Assembly (NCBI RefSeq): GCF_000317475.1
Contig: NC_019729.1
Span: forward strand, 1,688,501 to 1,752,500
Direction: 5' to 3'
From: Oscillatoria nigro-viridis PCC 7112
GTDB taxonomy: Bacteria > Cyanobacteriota > Cyanobacteriia > Cyanobacteriales > Microcoleaceae
Length of the DNA stretch: 64,000 nt
Of this stretch, positions 44,635 through 54,676 are shown piece after piece (positions within the stretch are counted from its first letter, which is position 1; each line of letters opens with the position of its first letter). The position numbers and the translations under genes are program-made. Below the pieces are notes generated by a model. The model saw only the letters and a program-made list of their open reading frames with translations. It was not told where the DNA came from and did not search any database.

Positions 44635-46374
44635 TTAATTCCCGGTCAATTTCACAATACAAGACGCCTCCAACACCACTACAATTTCATTTTGAAAAAC
44701 AGCACAACTTGTCATTGCTGAAGCTAAGGCGGGAATTTTCCCTTGTTTGAGAGAAAGCATCGCCTGCGTTGTAGTATCAAACTGATCTATCCAGCCGTAC
44801 TCCTCTAGATACTGAAGAGTCAACGCATTGCGATCGAGCATCCAAAAATCAACTCCATATTGATTAATAAAATTTTGTAATACAGCTCGATCGGGAGTGT
44901 ATTGAGCGCGAATTAAGTCGGTAACTCGCTGCCTATATCTGCTGTAGTAGCCTTTCTGATACGGCACTGCATATTCCTTTGCAACCAAAACTGAACGCTG
45001 ACTAAAGGTTGGCAACTTATCAGTCTCTGCCGCGATTGAAGCAATCAAAATATCTTTAGGTTGTTGCCCAAAAAAATTGTACAAACCCGGCATTTTACCT
45101 TCGACATACCCGACTGTGGGAAATTGTTCGACCAAGCAGGGATAAAGGACAACGGCGATAGCGATTGTCCCTGTCATAATTAGTGCAACTAGATTTTTTA
45201 CATCAAATATTGTTGCGCTTTTTGAGGCCCAATGACCGACTCCATCGATAATTAAAGTGAGGGCGATCGCAGTTATGAAAACTACAATAAATCGCAAACT
45301 GTAGGCAGTATAGCGACCTGGTTGATATAGCTTAAAAATGGTGGCGTGAGCCGCAAAAAACATCGCCGATGATGCTAAAAATAGCTGAAGCAAAAGCCAA
45401 ATTTTGCTTTGAATCTGATTTGCTAAGGGAAAAGCCGATCGCAAAAACAGCAGCAGCGGAAATAACAGCGCTACACAGTGAGTTACAGGCGTAAACAGCG
45501 ACTTGGGAAACATCCCGCTACCCCGCCCTGTCAGCCAATAATCTACCGGATTTGGACGAAAAAAAGCATTTCTGCCGTTGGGGGCAAATTCGCCCATTTG
45601 CTTCGCTTCTGCTGCGGTATAAGTTGGGCCAAATTCAGAGTTATCTAAGGCATAGGGCAGCATTACTAAAAAGATTACTCCCAAACCTGTACTGCAAAAT
45701 AGGTAATTAGTTCGATCGCCCGACAAGCGCAAACCGCGATTTTCCCAGCATAGCAGCCGCAAAACTAAAATTCCGGCAGCAACCAAGGCGTAAGGAGGAT
45801 AGAATAGTCCGATTAGGGCGATCGCCCCTAAACAAGGCAGCAAGGAACTGCGCGACAAATAATATAAAAAAGCCAGAAATATCGGATATATAAAAGCTCT
45901 TGGCGTTGTGGAAGCCAAATCGTCAGTCATCCACATATGCTGATTTAGCAGCAAAGATGCAATAAATCCAGTCATCGGCACTGGCAGCATTTCTAGGCAA
46001 AGGCCAAAACAGTAATAAGTGGAGATTAAGCCGAGAAATAGCGGCAATATTTTGTGAAATAATAGCGGGTGAATGCCAATTGTTGCGGCTAATTTGTACA
46101 GGGTGCTGTATCCTGCGGGGGCGATAGATTGAAAGTAATTAGCAATGAAATCGTTGGGGAATAATTCAGGATCGACAAACCGCATCATCCAGAAAACGTG
46201 CTGCCTCGCATCGTCTTGCACCATATACTCGGCGCTGAAGACTTGCTTGAGTCCTAAAATACCATAAACTGCGGCAAATGTCAGGCTCAGAGTCAACCAA
46301 AATATTGTGTGCGATCGGGATTTGCGATCGACTGTAGCAGTCAGAAATTTGTGCAACCGAGCTATTAATACCAT
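44635..46374 (-). CDS. Multi-spanning membrane protein, GT-C glycosyltransferase-like
   Basis: 579 residues with about 11-12 transmembrane helices and a C-terminal soluble part (from about 430). The first lumenal loop has the acidic MVQDDARQHVFWMMR segment in the place where GT-C enzymes keep catalytic Asp residues, so a polyprenyl-phosphate-sugar-dependent glycosyltransferase is a reasonable guess. No specific family is recognised. The stop overlaps a repeat family A-like sequence downstream. Confidence 0.7.
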   Translation of the reverse strand: MVLIARLHKFLTATVDRKSRSHTIFWLTLSLTFAAVYGILGLKQVFSAEYMVQDDARQHVFWMMRFVDPELFPNDFIANYFQSIAPAGYSTLYKLAATIGIHPLLFHKILPLFLGLISTYYCFGLCLEMLPVPMTGFIASLLLNQHMWMTDDLASTTPRAFIYPIFLAFLYYLSRSSLLPCLGAIALIGLFYPPYALVAAGILVLRLLCWENRGLRLSGDRTNYLFCSTGLGVIFLVMLPYALDNSEFGPTYTAAEAKQMGEFAPNGRNAFFRPNPVDYWLTGRGSGMFPKSLFTPVTHCVALLFPLLLFLRSAFPLANQIQSKIWLLLQLFLASSAMFFAAHATIFKLYQPGRYTAYSLRFIVVFITAIALTLIIDGVGHWASKSATIFDVKNLVALIMTGTIAIAVVLYPCLVEQFPTVGYVEGKMPGLYNFFGQQPKDILIASIAAETDKLPTFSQRSVLVAKEYAVPYQKGYYSRYRQRVTDLIRAQYTPDRAVLQNFINQYGVDFWMLDRNALTLQYLEEYGWIDQFDTTTQAMLSLKQGKIPALASAMTSCAVFQNEIVVVLEASCIVKLTGN

Positions 46375-46477
46375 TTGAGATTGGAGATTTGAGATTAAAG
46401 AATCGGGCAGGACTGATTCTCAAACCTACGATTATATCAGGCCCGGTCAATTACCCCTAATAAAAACCGCTTTACTT

Positions 46478-47479
46478 TCAACTTCGCCCTATTTTAGATC
46501 GTTTTCCAGCCCGCACGCCCGCAATTTTAAGCCGAATTCGATAAAGACTTTTACTTGCAGTAATGTAAAGTGTTTTGCGATCGCTTTCTCCCCAAGCCAA
46601 ATTAGTCGCCGTCTCAGGCACAGAAATCTTCCCCAAAACCTTGCCATCCCGCGAAAAAATCCACACTCCCCCCGGCCCGGTGCTGTAAACATTCCCTTCT
46701 AAATCAACTTTTAAACCGTCGGGAACTCCGCTTTGACTGGCATCTTTTAACTCAGCAAAAAGTCGCTCATTTGTAACAGTTCCGTCCGGTTTTACATCGA
46801 AAACGGCAATGTATCCCGCTTCCGAATTGTTGACATAAAGTTTTTGCTCGTCTGGTGAAAAGGCGATGCCGTTCGGCAGCACCAAATCCTTAACCAGCAG
46901 AGTTAATTTTCCGTCCGGTGCCAGCCTGTAAACACCGTAAAAACCCAATTCTTCCCGGTCTTTACTAACACCGTAGGACGGATCTGTAAAATAAATGCTG
47001 CCGTCGGATTTAACAACCAAATCGTTCGGACTGTTGAGCCGCTTGCCCTGGTATCTATCCGCCAACGTGATAACTTTGCCGTCCTTTTCTGTGCGGGATA
47101 CGCGGCGATTTTCGTGTTCGGCAGTAAGTAAGCGGTTTTCTTTGTCTAAAGTATTCCCGTTGGCTTTTCCCGAAGGGCGGCGAAATACCTCAACTTGCTG
47201 ATTTGAGCCGAATTTATAGATAATATTGGCGGGAATATCGCTGAACAGCAAAAAGCCGTCAGGATGCCAAATCGGGCCTTCTATAAATTGAAAATCACCA
47301 GCTAGTTTTTCTAATTTTGCGCTTTCATCGAGAATACTTTGCACGGTATTTTTTTTGTCCCTATTTTCCGTTTGGGCGGTCAATTTGGTTGAGTTACCCC
47401 TAACTTTTTTGCTGGGGTTGCTGACTGCTAAAGTTAATACTATCAACAACAAACTAATTGTAGCAATTTTGATTGTCAT
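46478..47479 (-). CDS. SMP-30/gluconolactonase-type exported lactonase
   Basis: 333 residues from ATG 47479 (a TTG at 47491 adds four). N-terminal signal sequence (MTIKIATISLLLIVLTLA), then a six-bladed propeller of the SMP-30/LRE family: FQFIEGPIWHPDGFLLFSD (metal-ligand Glu), RLNSPNDLVVKSDGSIYFTD, VLPNGIAFSPDEQKLYVNN, GVPDGLKVDLEGNVYSTG. These enzymes hydrolyse sugar lactones or related esters; the substrate is unknown. Confidence 0.92.
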   Translation of the reverse strand: MTIKIATISLLLIVLTLAVSNPSKKVRGNSTKLTAQTENRDKKNTVQSILDESAKLEKLAGDFQFIEGPIWHPDGFLLFSDIPANIIYKFGSNQQVEVFRRPSGKANGNTLDKENRLLTAEHENRRVSRTEKDGKVITLADRYQGKRLNSPNDLVVKSDGSIYFTDPSYGVSKDREELGFYGVYRLAPDGKLTLLVKDLVLPNGIAFSPDEQKLYVNNSEAGYIAVFDVKPDGTVTNERLFAELKDASQSGVPDGLKVDLEGNVYSTGPGGVWIFSRDGKVLGKISVPETATNLAWGESDRKTLYITASKSLYRIRLKIAGVRAGKRSKIGRS

Positions 47480-47671
47480 GTTTGCTCGCAACCGAACTAC
47501 TTCCTTCCCACCATAAGATTACATATCTCCTTTTTTACTTCTTCCTTTCTGTGCGACAAGAGCGCTATGGCGGCCCTTCACTAACACGTCGAGAGCGGTT
47601 CGTCAACTCACTATTTTGATAAAAAAAAGATAATTTACGGCGGTATTAAATTCGATCATACCGTATCTAAC

Positions 47672-47702
47672 AAAAAAAAAGAAGCTCGAATAATCGAGCT
47701 TC
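47672..47702 (-). terminator. Rho-independent terminator of htpX
   Basis: On the minus strand GAAGCTCGA, loop TTAT, TCGAGCTTC, then nine T. It lies 37 bp after the htpX stop. Confidence 0.93.
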
Positions 47703-47738
47703 ATGATATTTAACTTAAAAGGTTTCACCTGTCAACTG

Positions 47739-49463
47739 TTAAGCTGGAAATGACACGAATAGAAGTGCAATACCGATCGCGATCGCACCTATACCCATCA
47801 CAAAAGACCAAAAGCGGTGATAACTGTTAACCACCGTACCGCTATCGCTTTCAAGCTGAATCAAATCCATCCAAGGTGCAACACCCCGGCGGAACCAACC
47901 CAAAGTCCTAACATCCATTCCAATCAAACTTTTAACCCGTTTCATGCCAAACAGAAAATTACCAATTGGTCCAAAACGAGAAGCATAGCGCAGATAAATC
48001 ATTCCCGTTCTGTCTTGCAATTTTAAATCAGAACCGAAGGTATAACCCGCATCGCCGCGACCAATTAATTCGCCTTGCAGTTGCGCCGGTTGACCCCGCA
48101 GAGGACTTGCATAAGGGTCAGACATTAAGGTTAAAACATCCAAATGTTCTGCTTGTTGGTAATTCGGGAACATCACCAAAGTCTTGAGCAAAATTCCCAC
48201 GCCCAAACCGATTAAAGGACAAGCAGCCATCATCATCGGGTTTACAGCATACAGCGCAATGCCGATCGCAAAACCCACCGCTAACCCCAGAATTTCTGCA
48301 CTGTACAGCAGTAAATCGAACACAAAATTTCCGTACAATCTCCGCTTGCTCAAAAGATTGCCTTCGCCGACAATCCGGCCCATGTCAAACTCAATATCTA
48401 AGCCTAATTGTTCGGCATAAGTGCTCAAAGCGCGAACTCGTTTACCAGTCAGCGGGTGAGTCGAGTTCAACTCCATCCACCAACCCCACGGATTAAACAT
48501 ATCCCACAAAAACACTCGCCCAATCTTTTCTGGTTCCGAAGAAATCCGATAAGCAGTCCCAGTAGATGTGGCAGCTTTGGCATCGTAAATGCCTAAAGCG
48601 CGAGTTCCTTCTAACAAACGGCTGGGTTCCGTTGCCCTTTGTCCTTCTTCCAAAATACCGTAAGCAATTTTTACTAAAGCGCGAGACAAAGCATTGGGGT
48701 TGCCAGTAGTTTCGGCAGCAAAATGGTCGGCAAAATATTCTCGAGTCCGCGACAAATACAGCAACAAATAAGTGCCGGCGATGTAAAACAAATAAGCAAC
48801 AGCAGCTACAGTACCGGCGGCATCTTTAGCTTTGTCGCCACCACTTCGACCCATTCTTTGAGCTGTAGTGTAAATTAAATAAGTAATCTGCACTAAAGTC
48901 GAAGCTAAAGTCATTACTGCAAAGTCCCAGTGGACGATGTGACCGAGTTCGTGGGCGTAAACAGTGGCAATTTCTTCGTCGTCTAAATAGGTAAAAAGAC
49001 CTTGACTGACGACTAAGCGAGCGCTGTTGGGAAATGAACCGTAAGTAAAAGCAGTAGGGTTTTGGTCGTCGATAATTCCTAAACGCACAGAAGAGAGTTT
49101 TTTCTGCTTGCAAACCTTCTGAATAACTTTCGCTGTTTCGGGACTTAGGCTTTCAATTTCTGCTAGGGAAACCCAGCGAGTATTGTAGAGCCAATTTTGG
49201 GTTAAGTCCATCAAGTAAGGCGATAGGAAAAAAGCACCGACGTTAAAAATTAGAGTTATGGGAAGTGCGATCGCCAATCCGGCGACTGGATCGGGACTGT
49301 TGAGAATCAAAACAGAGGCTAAAGATAGCGCTAACACCATACCAAACAGCAGGCTGATGGTGACGCCGGAAGCTAAAACGAGATTTGGGCCAGTTTTCTG
49401 TATCAGTTTAACGCCGGCTTTGGCGGCTCGCCCTGCCTTGCGTAAAGGGGCATGAGATGACAT
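47739..49463 (-). CDS. M48-family zinc metalloprotease (HtpX-like)
   Basis: 574 residues from ATG 49463, with GGAG 9 bases upstream. Membrane-bound protease of the HtpX/Ste24 family. Two N-terminal transmembrane helices (about 25-85), the catalytic motif VYAHELGHIVHWDF (HExxH), the third zinc ligand region SRTREYFADHFAAE, and STHPLTGKRVRAL. The C-terminus is longer than E. coli HtpX and carries additional membrane helices (about 370-420, 545-570) and a beta-rich insert. Likely acts in membrane protein quality control. Confidence 0.92.
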   Translation of the reverse strand: MSSHAPLRKAGRAAKAGVKLIQKTGPNLVLASGVTISLLFGMVLALSLASVLILNSPDPVAGLAIALPITLIFNVGAFFLSPYLMDLTQNWLYNTRWVSLAEIESLSPETAKVIQKVCKQKKLSSVRLGIIDDQNPTAFTYGSFPNSARLVVSQGLFTYLDDEEIATVYAHELGHIVHWDFAVMTLASTLVQITYLIYTTAQRMGRSGGDKAKDAAGTVAAVAYLFYIAGTYLLLYLSRTREYFADHFAAETTGNPNALSRALVKIAYGILEEGQRATEPSRLLEGTRALGIYDAKAATSTGTAYRISSEPEKIGRVFLWDMFNPWGWWMELNSTHPLTGKRVRALSTYAEQLGLDIEFDMGRIVGEGNLLSKRRLYGNFVFDLLLYSAEILGLAVGFAIGIALYAVNPMMMAACPLIGLGVGILLKTLVMFPNYQQAEHLDVLTLMSDPYASPLRGQPAQLQGELIGRGDAGYTFGSDLKLQDRTGMIYLRYASRFGPIGNFLFGMKRVKSLIGMDVRTLGWFRRGVAPWMDLIQLESDSGTVVNSYHRFWSFVMGIGAIAIGIALLFVSFPA

Positions 49464-49689
49464 AATAATCTCCAAAGGTTATTGACAAATGGAAATGACC
49501 GTGGGATTTTATCTATACTTCACTGTTTTAACCTGTGAATGCGGATTGCTGTCAGGGGTCTCAACAAAAATATAGAATTTTCTCTATAATTGTTAAGACT
49601 GAAAACTGCCCCAAAATTTATTTTTGCGGATTAAATTCAAAACTCAAAACTCAAAACCCAACAATCAAAACTATTTAAAAGTGACTGCC

Positions 49690-50973
49690 ATGTCTATTAT
49701 TGAAATTGCCCAAAAAACGCGCGGATCTGCTAGAAAGTTGGCAGTTTTGTCCGCTGATGCCAAAAATCAAGCTATTGAAGCTATTGCGAAAGCTTTAGAA
49801 GCTGCTGCGCCGGATATTTTGGCGGCGAATGTGGCTGACTGCAAGGCGGCTGAGGCGGATGGAATTGCGAAACCGCTGTACGATCGCCTAAAGTTGGATG
49901 AGAGCAAGTTGAAAAGTGCGATCGCGGGCGTGCGAGATGTTGCGAAACTCCCCGATCCCGTAGGTTCCGTACAAATTCACCGCGAATTGGATACAGGATT
50001 AATTCTGAAGCGCGTCACCTGTCCTTTGGGCGTTTTAGGCATTATTTTTGAAGCGCGCCCCGAAGCTTTAATTCAGATAGTATCCTTGGCAATCAAATCA
50101 GGAAATGGCGTCATCCTCAAAGGCGGCAAAGAGGCTGTTCGCTCCTGCGAAGTCTTGACAAAAGTGATACATCAAGCATTAGCAGAAACTGCGGTTAATC
50201 CAGAAGTCGTGCAATTGCTTACCACGCGGGAAGAAACAATCGAACTGCTAAAAATGGATGAATATGTAGATTTGATTATTCCCAGAGGTTCTAACTCCTT
50301 CGTGCGGTTCGTGCAGGAAAATACCCGAATTCCCGTGTTGGGACACGCCGACGGCATTTGTCATTTGTACGCCGACAAAGCAGCGGATATTCAGAAAGCA
50401 GTAGAGATTTCTGTAGATGCAAAAACCCAGTATCCAGCGGCCTGCAATGCCATTGAAACTTTGTTAGTTCACAGCGCGATCGCCCCCGTTTTATTGCCCG
50501 CTGTCGCCGCAGCTTTGCAGCAGAAAAAAGTCGAACTGCGGGGGGACGAAAAAACTCGCGCCATCCTCGAAAATATTGCCGAAGCAAATGAAGCTGATTG
50601 GTCTACAGAATACAGCGATTTAATTTTGTCAATCAAAATAGTAGATTCTGTGGAAGAGGCAATTAATCATATCAATAATTACGGTTCCAGACATACAGAT
50701 GTCATTGTCACCGAAGATAGCGAAACCGCCGAAACATTTTTAAATGGAGTCGATGCTGCCGGAGTTTATCACAATTGTTCGACTCGATTTGCCGACGGTT
50801 TCCGCTACGGTTTCGGTGCCGAAGTGGGGATTAGCACGCAGCAAATGCCACCTCGCGGGCCTGTTGGTTTAGAGGGTTTGATTACCTATAAGTATCGAGT
50901 TGTTGGAAACGGCCATGTTGCTGCTAGTTATGTAGGGAAGGATGCGAAGGGGTTTACTCATCGGGATTTGTAA
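49690..50973 (+). CDS. proA: Gamma-glutamyl phosphate reductase
   Basis: 427 residues from ATG 49690; the longer frame (49624) is spacer. Reduces gamma-glutamyl phosphate to glutamate semialdehyde in proline synthesis with NADPH. ALDH-fold motifs: [34 protein letters not shown], the catalytic cysteine in [31 protein letters not shown] and [20 protein letters not shown]. Confidence 0.96.
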   Translation: MSIIEIAQKTRGSARKLAVLSADAKNQAIEAIAKALEAAAPDILAANVADCKAAEADGIAKPLYDRLKLDESKLKSAIAGVRDVAKLPDPVGSVQIHRELDTGLILKRVTCPLGVLGIIFEARPEALIQIVSLAIKSGNGVILKGGKEAVRSCEVLTKVIHQALAETAVNPEVVQLLTTREETIELLKMDEYVDLIIPRGSNSFVRFVQENTRIPVLGHADGICHLYADKAADIQKAVEISVDAKTQYPAACNAIETLLVHSAIAPVLLPAVAAALQQKKVELRGDEKTRAILENIAEANEADWSTEYSDLILSIKIVDSVEEAINHINNYGSRHTDVIVTEDSETAETFLNGVDAAGVYHNCSTRFADGFRYGFGAEVGISTQQMPPRGPVGLEGLITYKYRVVGNGHVAASYVGKDAKGFTHRDL

Positions 50974-51012
50974 ATCCTCAATAGCCGATCGAACCCGACA
51001 ATAAAAAAGCCT

Positions 51013-51210
51013 GTAGGGGCGGGTTTTACCAACAATATTTGATGTTCGCGAACAATTTATATAAACCCGCCCCTAGACAGCCGATAATCCAGATTAACCT
51101 GATGTTCGATCGAATGCCAAAAATGTAGATTTGGATTTGCCGCCCAAGTGGGGGCGGGTTTATTATATTTTTGGTTTCTAACATAGATAGTTGGTAAAAC
51201 CCGCCCCTAC
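51013..51210. repeat. 198-bp MITE-like nested palindrome
   Basis: Perfect 21-bp inverted repeat: 51013-51033 (GTAGGGGCGGGTTTTACC plus AAC) with 51190-51210. Inside it a second inverted pair TAAACCCGCCCC (about 51062-51073) and GGGGCGGGTTTA (about 51150-51161). This accounts for most of the 397-bp spacer after proA. Confidence 0.85.
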
Positions 51211-51370
51211 GATATCCTGTAGATACTGAATCTTAAGTAAAGTGTCTCTTCTCCTTCATCCATCCCAAAAAAAGCGATCGCCGTTCCTTCCCTAGCATTC
51301 AAACAAACTTAGCTACAATGAGCTATACTGTGCTCGGCGACTCCCCAAATCGAACAATTTGCCGTGGTTT

Positions 51371-52738
51371 ATGTCTAACTCCTCCCTCCTCACCCCAGGT
51401 TCGACTCTCGAAAAACGCTACCGCATCCTCCGCGAATTGGGCCGGGGCGGCTTCGGGCGCACTTATCTCGCCGAAGATATCAACCGCTACAACGAACATT
51501 GCGTACTCAAAGAGTTTTCTCCGGTGGTTCACAGCCCGAAAGCGGCCGAATTGTTCGATCGCGAAGCGAGTATGCTTTACAACCTCCAACACCCGCAAAT
51601 CCCCCGCTTTCGAGAACTGCTGCGAACCGATTTGGGCGGGAATCCATCTTTATTTTTAGTCCAAGATTATATCAAAGGTCAAACCTACGAAGAAATATTG
51701 ATATCGCGTCAGCAACAAGGTAAAAATTTTACCGAAGCCGAAGTTACTCAACTGCTATTTCAGCTTTTACCAGTTTTAGAATACATCCACTCAAAAAATT
51801 TAATTCACCGCGATATTTCTCCGGATAACATTATTCAGCATGATGCTGACAAACTACCCTTTTTAATTGATTTCGGTTCCGTCAAGCAAATCGCAGCCAA
51901 TGCCGTACTTCAGTTTAACGGACAATCGGATACGGCGATCGGCAAACAGGGTTATTCGCCAGCCGAACAAATGCGGCTGGGGAAAGTTTCTGCAGCTAGC
52001 GATTTGTACGCTTTAGCCGTCACGGCTTTAGTCTTGCTAACTGGGAAAAAGCCTCAAAAATTGTACGATATTAACGGCAAAACTTGGGATTGGCGATCGC
52101 ACGTCAGTGTCAGTCAAAATCTCGGTACTGTGTTGGATCGGATGTTAGCAGAACAACCGGGCGATCGCTACCAATCCGCAAAAGCAGTCCGCGAAGCACT
52201 CAAAGATCCCAAACTCTCTCAAATTAGCAGTATAATCTCCCAAATGGTGACAATGAACTTTGTCGGCCGCCCTTTCAAAAACACCACTCAAACTGCTACC
52301 AGCAATCATACTCCTGTTCGCCCAAATCCTCAAATTGTTAACCACAACAGCACCTTCAAGTTAATTCCTTGGAAAGCAGTCGCGAGTTTAACTGTGATTT
52401 TGGTGCCGGGAATCTTAGCTTTTAGTGTAGTCAAATCTGGTTTCACGTTGCCCAAATTGCCGGATTTACCTAAATTTTCTTCGCGCCAGCCACCTCCCGA
52501 TACATCCTTAGAGGAAGCCGAAATAATGCGTCAAGAAAAGATTGGGAAACGACGCAAAAATCTCAACATTGAGCAAGATATATTCTATCAAAAAGTTGAT
52601 GAATTATATTACAATAAATATCCAGAATTACAAGGGCGCAGCTTGACAGAAAAGCCAGAAGATGCTGAAATTAGGCGGAAATGGTATGAAGTTGCTGAGG
52701 ATTTATTGGACAAGTTGGAGAAAGGAGGAGAGTTGTGA
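51371..52738 (+). CDS. Ser/Thr protein kinase, membrane-anchored
   Basis: 455 residues from ATG 51371. Hanks-type kinase (about 15-280): GRGGFGRTYLAED, ATP Lys in HCVLKEFSP, catalytic HRDISPDNI (Ser replaces the usual Lys-Pro residue, as in several cyanobacterial kinases), DFGSVKQ, GYSPAEQMRLG. One transmembrane helix (about 335-358) and a C-terminal charged soluble tail. Signal and target unknown. Confidence 0.93.
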   Translation: MSNSSLLTPGSTLEKRYRILRELGRGGFGRTYLAEDINRYNEHCVLKEFSPVVHSPKAAELFDREASMLYNLQHPQIPRFRELLRTDLGGNPSLFLVQDYIKGQTYEEILISRQQQGKNFTEAEVTQLLFQLLPVLEYIHSKNLIHRDISPDNIIQHDADKLPFLIDFGSVKQIAANAVLQFNGQSDTAIGKQGYSPAEQMRLGKVSAASDLYALAVTALVLLTGKKPQKLYDINGKTWDWRSHVSVSQNLGTVLDRMLAEQPGDRYQSAKAVREALKDPKLSQISSIISQMVTMNFVGRPFKNTTQTATSNHTPVRPNPQIVNHNSTFKLIPWKAVASLTVILVPGILAFSVVKSGFTLPKLPDLPKFSSRQPPPDTSLEEAEIMRQEKIGKRRKNLNIEQDIFYQKVDELYYNKYPELQGRSLTEKPEDAEIRRKWYEVAEDLLDKLEKGGEL

Positions 52739-52897
52739 AATTTAAGATAGAATAAGAGTGATTGAACCGCAGAGGGCGCAGAGGGCGCAGAGGGAAGAGG
52801 AAGAGGGCAAAGGGCAAAAAAAGAGAGGGAAGAGAAAGAGAACTTTATCTGGTTTAATACAGATTGGTTAGGCAACGCACTTTTAGTTTATTGCAAA

Positions 52898-53254
52898 ATG
52901 GATTCTATTCAACTTACAGGAATTCGCTGCTACGGATATACTGGCTATCTGCCGGAAGAGCAAGTTTTGGGCCAGTGGTTTGAAGTGGATGTTACTCTCT
53001 GGCTGGATTTATCGCAAGCTGGAAAAAGTGATGATATTCAACATACTCTTGATTACCGCAGCGCAATAACTCTGATTCAAAAGCTAGTCCAAGAGTCTAA
53101 ATTTTTATTAATCGAACGCCTAGCAGATACTATTACTCAAGCGCTTTTACAACTACCGTTAGTCGAGAAAGTTAAACTACAACTCTCGAAACCTGCTGCC
53201 CCCATCCCTGATTTCGGGGGTAGAATTACTCTAGAAATTACTAGAAGTCATTAG
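52898..53254 (+). CDS. folB: Dihydroneopterin aldolase
   Basis: 118 residues. Cleaves 7,8-dihydroneopterin to hydroxymethyl-dihydropterin in folate synthesis. MDSIQLTGIRCYGYTGYLPEE, the YRSAITLIQKLVQESKFLLIE region with the conserved Glu, and KLQLSKPAAPIPDFGG are the family marks. Length is normal. Confidence 0.94.
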   Translation: MDSIQLTGIRCYGYTGYLPEEQVLGQWFEVDVTLWLDLSQAGKSDDIQHTLDYRSAITLIQKLVQESKFLLIERLADTITQALLQLPLVEKVKLQLSKPAAPIPDFGGRITLEITRSH

Positions 53255-53352
53255 TTGTTAGTCTTTAGTCTTTAGTCCTTAGTCATCAGTCTTTAATCTG
53301 CATTAGTTTGTCGCTAATGACTGATGACTGATGACTGATGACTATCGATCGA

Positions 53353-53664
53353 TTACCACTTCAGCAAGTTAAATTCTTCCATGTCTACGGTATTGCGGTT
53401 GCGATAAATCGCCAAAACAATTGCCAAACCCACCGCAGCCTCAGCCGCCGCTACCGTAACTACAAACACGGTAAATACTTGGCCCTTAACTTGTACGGGG
53501 TCGAGATAATTGGAGAAACCCATCAAATTGAGATTGACAGCATTCAGCATCAACTCGATCGACATCAACACGCGCACTGCATTTCTGCTGGTAATCAAAC
53601 CGTAAATACCAATACAGAAAAGTGCGGCGGCTAATAACAGGAAATACTGGAGTTGCAGTTGCAT
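53353..53664 (-). CDS. ndhE: NDH-1 subunit 4L (NdhE)
   Basis: 103 residues, three transmembrane helices (about 1-22, 28-48, 58-82). Membrane subunit of the photosynthetic NAD(P)H dehydrogenase complex, homologous to Nuo[17 protein letters not shown], the [16 protein letters not shown] helix with its conserved Glu, and [17 protein letters not shown] are typical. Last gene of the ndhA-ndhI-ndhG-ndhE run. Confidence 0.96.
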   Translation of the reverse strand: MQLQLQYFLLLAAALFCIGIYGLITSRNAVRVLMSIELMLNAVNLNLMGFSNYLDPVQVKGQVFTVFVVTVAAAEAAVGLAIVLAIYRNRNTVDMEEFNLLKW

Positions 53665-53734
53665 AAATTTTTTGAGTCTTTCTCAATCAACATTACTACA
53701 AGACAGAGAGATAGGTGCAGTGAACACCCTACTA

Positions 53735-53848
53735 TAGCGTGTCTAAATCATTCATACAGTAGGGGTAGCGATCCGTACTTACCTCCGATATGGGCAACCA
53801 CGGGGAAATTACCCCTACATTAATTGTACGAATCATTTAGACTCACTA
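53735..53848. repeat. Imperfect 114-bp palindromic element between ndhG and ndhE
   Basis: GTCTAAATCATTC with GTAGGGGTA at the left and their inverse TACCCCTAC with GAATCATTTAGAC at the right (53810-53848). It interrupts the ndh run. Confidence 0.7.
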
Positions 53849-53851
53849 CTT

Positions 53852-54475
53852 TTACTTAGATTCTGGCGAAGACACATCTCCGGCAGAAACTAATTCGCGA
53901 GGTCTTTCCGGCAAACTCAAAGCAGGTGTTTCCGATAGCTTTTTTGACAGTTCATCCGGGAAGAAATCGCGGCGCGCCAAGACAATTGCTCCTACCATTG
54001 CCATCAACAAAAACACTGATGCTAACTCGAAAGGCAGCAAAAAGTCGGTGAAGAAATGTTTGGCGATTGTGACGATCGAACTTTCGGCCGGTGCTCCCGT
54101 CGTTGCGACAATAGCCCAAGGAGTAGACACCACCATCGTACCCAACAGTGCAAACAAGCCTACGCAAACTACTGCTGTGGCTACTTGACGCACCCAAGCG
54201 TTGGGAAGAGTGCGGAAATCTTCGCGCTTGTTCACCAACATAATCGCAAACAAAATCAAGACGTTAACAGCGCCAACATAAATCAATACCTGCGCTGCTG
54301 CTACAAAGTCGGCATTCAGCAACAGGTACAAGCCCGCAATGCTGGTAAATACGCCGCACAGCAAAAATGCTGAGTAAACGATATTTGAGAACAGCACTAC
54401 TCCTAGTGCTCCTGCAATCATCATTACGGACAGTATGCCAAACGAAACAATTTGAACCCCTTCGGCTAGATTCAC
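53852..54475 (-). CDS. ndhG: NDH-1 subunit 6 (NdhG)
   Basis: 207 residues, five transmembrane helices, homologous to NuoJ. MNLAEGVQIVSFGILSVMM, LLLNADFVAAAQVLIYVGAV (with the pi-bulge helix) and NVLILFAIMLVNKRED are diagnostic. Part of the proton-pumping membrane arm. Confidence 0.95.
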   Translation of the reverse strand: MNLAEGVQIVSFGILSVMMIAGALGVVLFSNIVYSAFLLCGVFTSIAGLYLLLNADFVAAAQVLIYVGAVNVLILFAIMLVNKREDFRTLPNAWVRQVATAVVCVGLFALLGTMVVSTPWAIVATTGAPAESSIVTIAKHFFTDFLLPFELASVFLLMAMVGAIVLARRDFFPDELSKKLSETPALSLPERPRELVSAGDVSSPESK

Positions 54476-54504
54476 AATTTTTTATCCTCTGTTAATTGGG
54501 CATT

Positions 54505-54549
54505 GGGCAAACAGGGCAAACAGGGCAAACAGGGCAAACAGGGCAAACA
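54505..54549. repeat. GGGCAAACA tandem repeat, five units
   Basis: Five exact 9-bp units in the ndhI-ndhG spacer, followed by GGGCATTGGGCAT and further ATGCCCC-type simple repeats up to about 54672. Confidence 0.85.
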
Positions 54550-54676
54550 GGGCATTGGGCATGGGAAATTTGTTATTTGTTATTAGAACAACTACTAACA
54601 AGTAATCATTAACCATTAACCACTAACTACTAACTATGCCCCATGCCCTGTTTGGCCCATGCCCCATGCCCATTAC

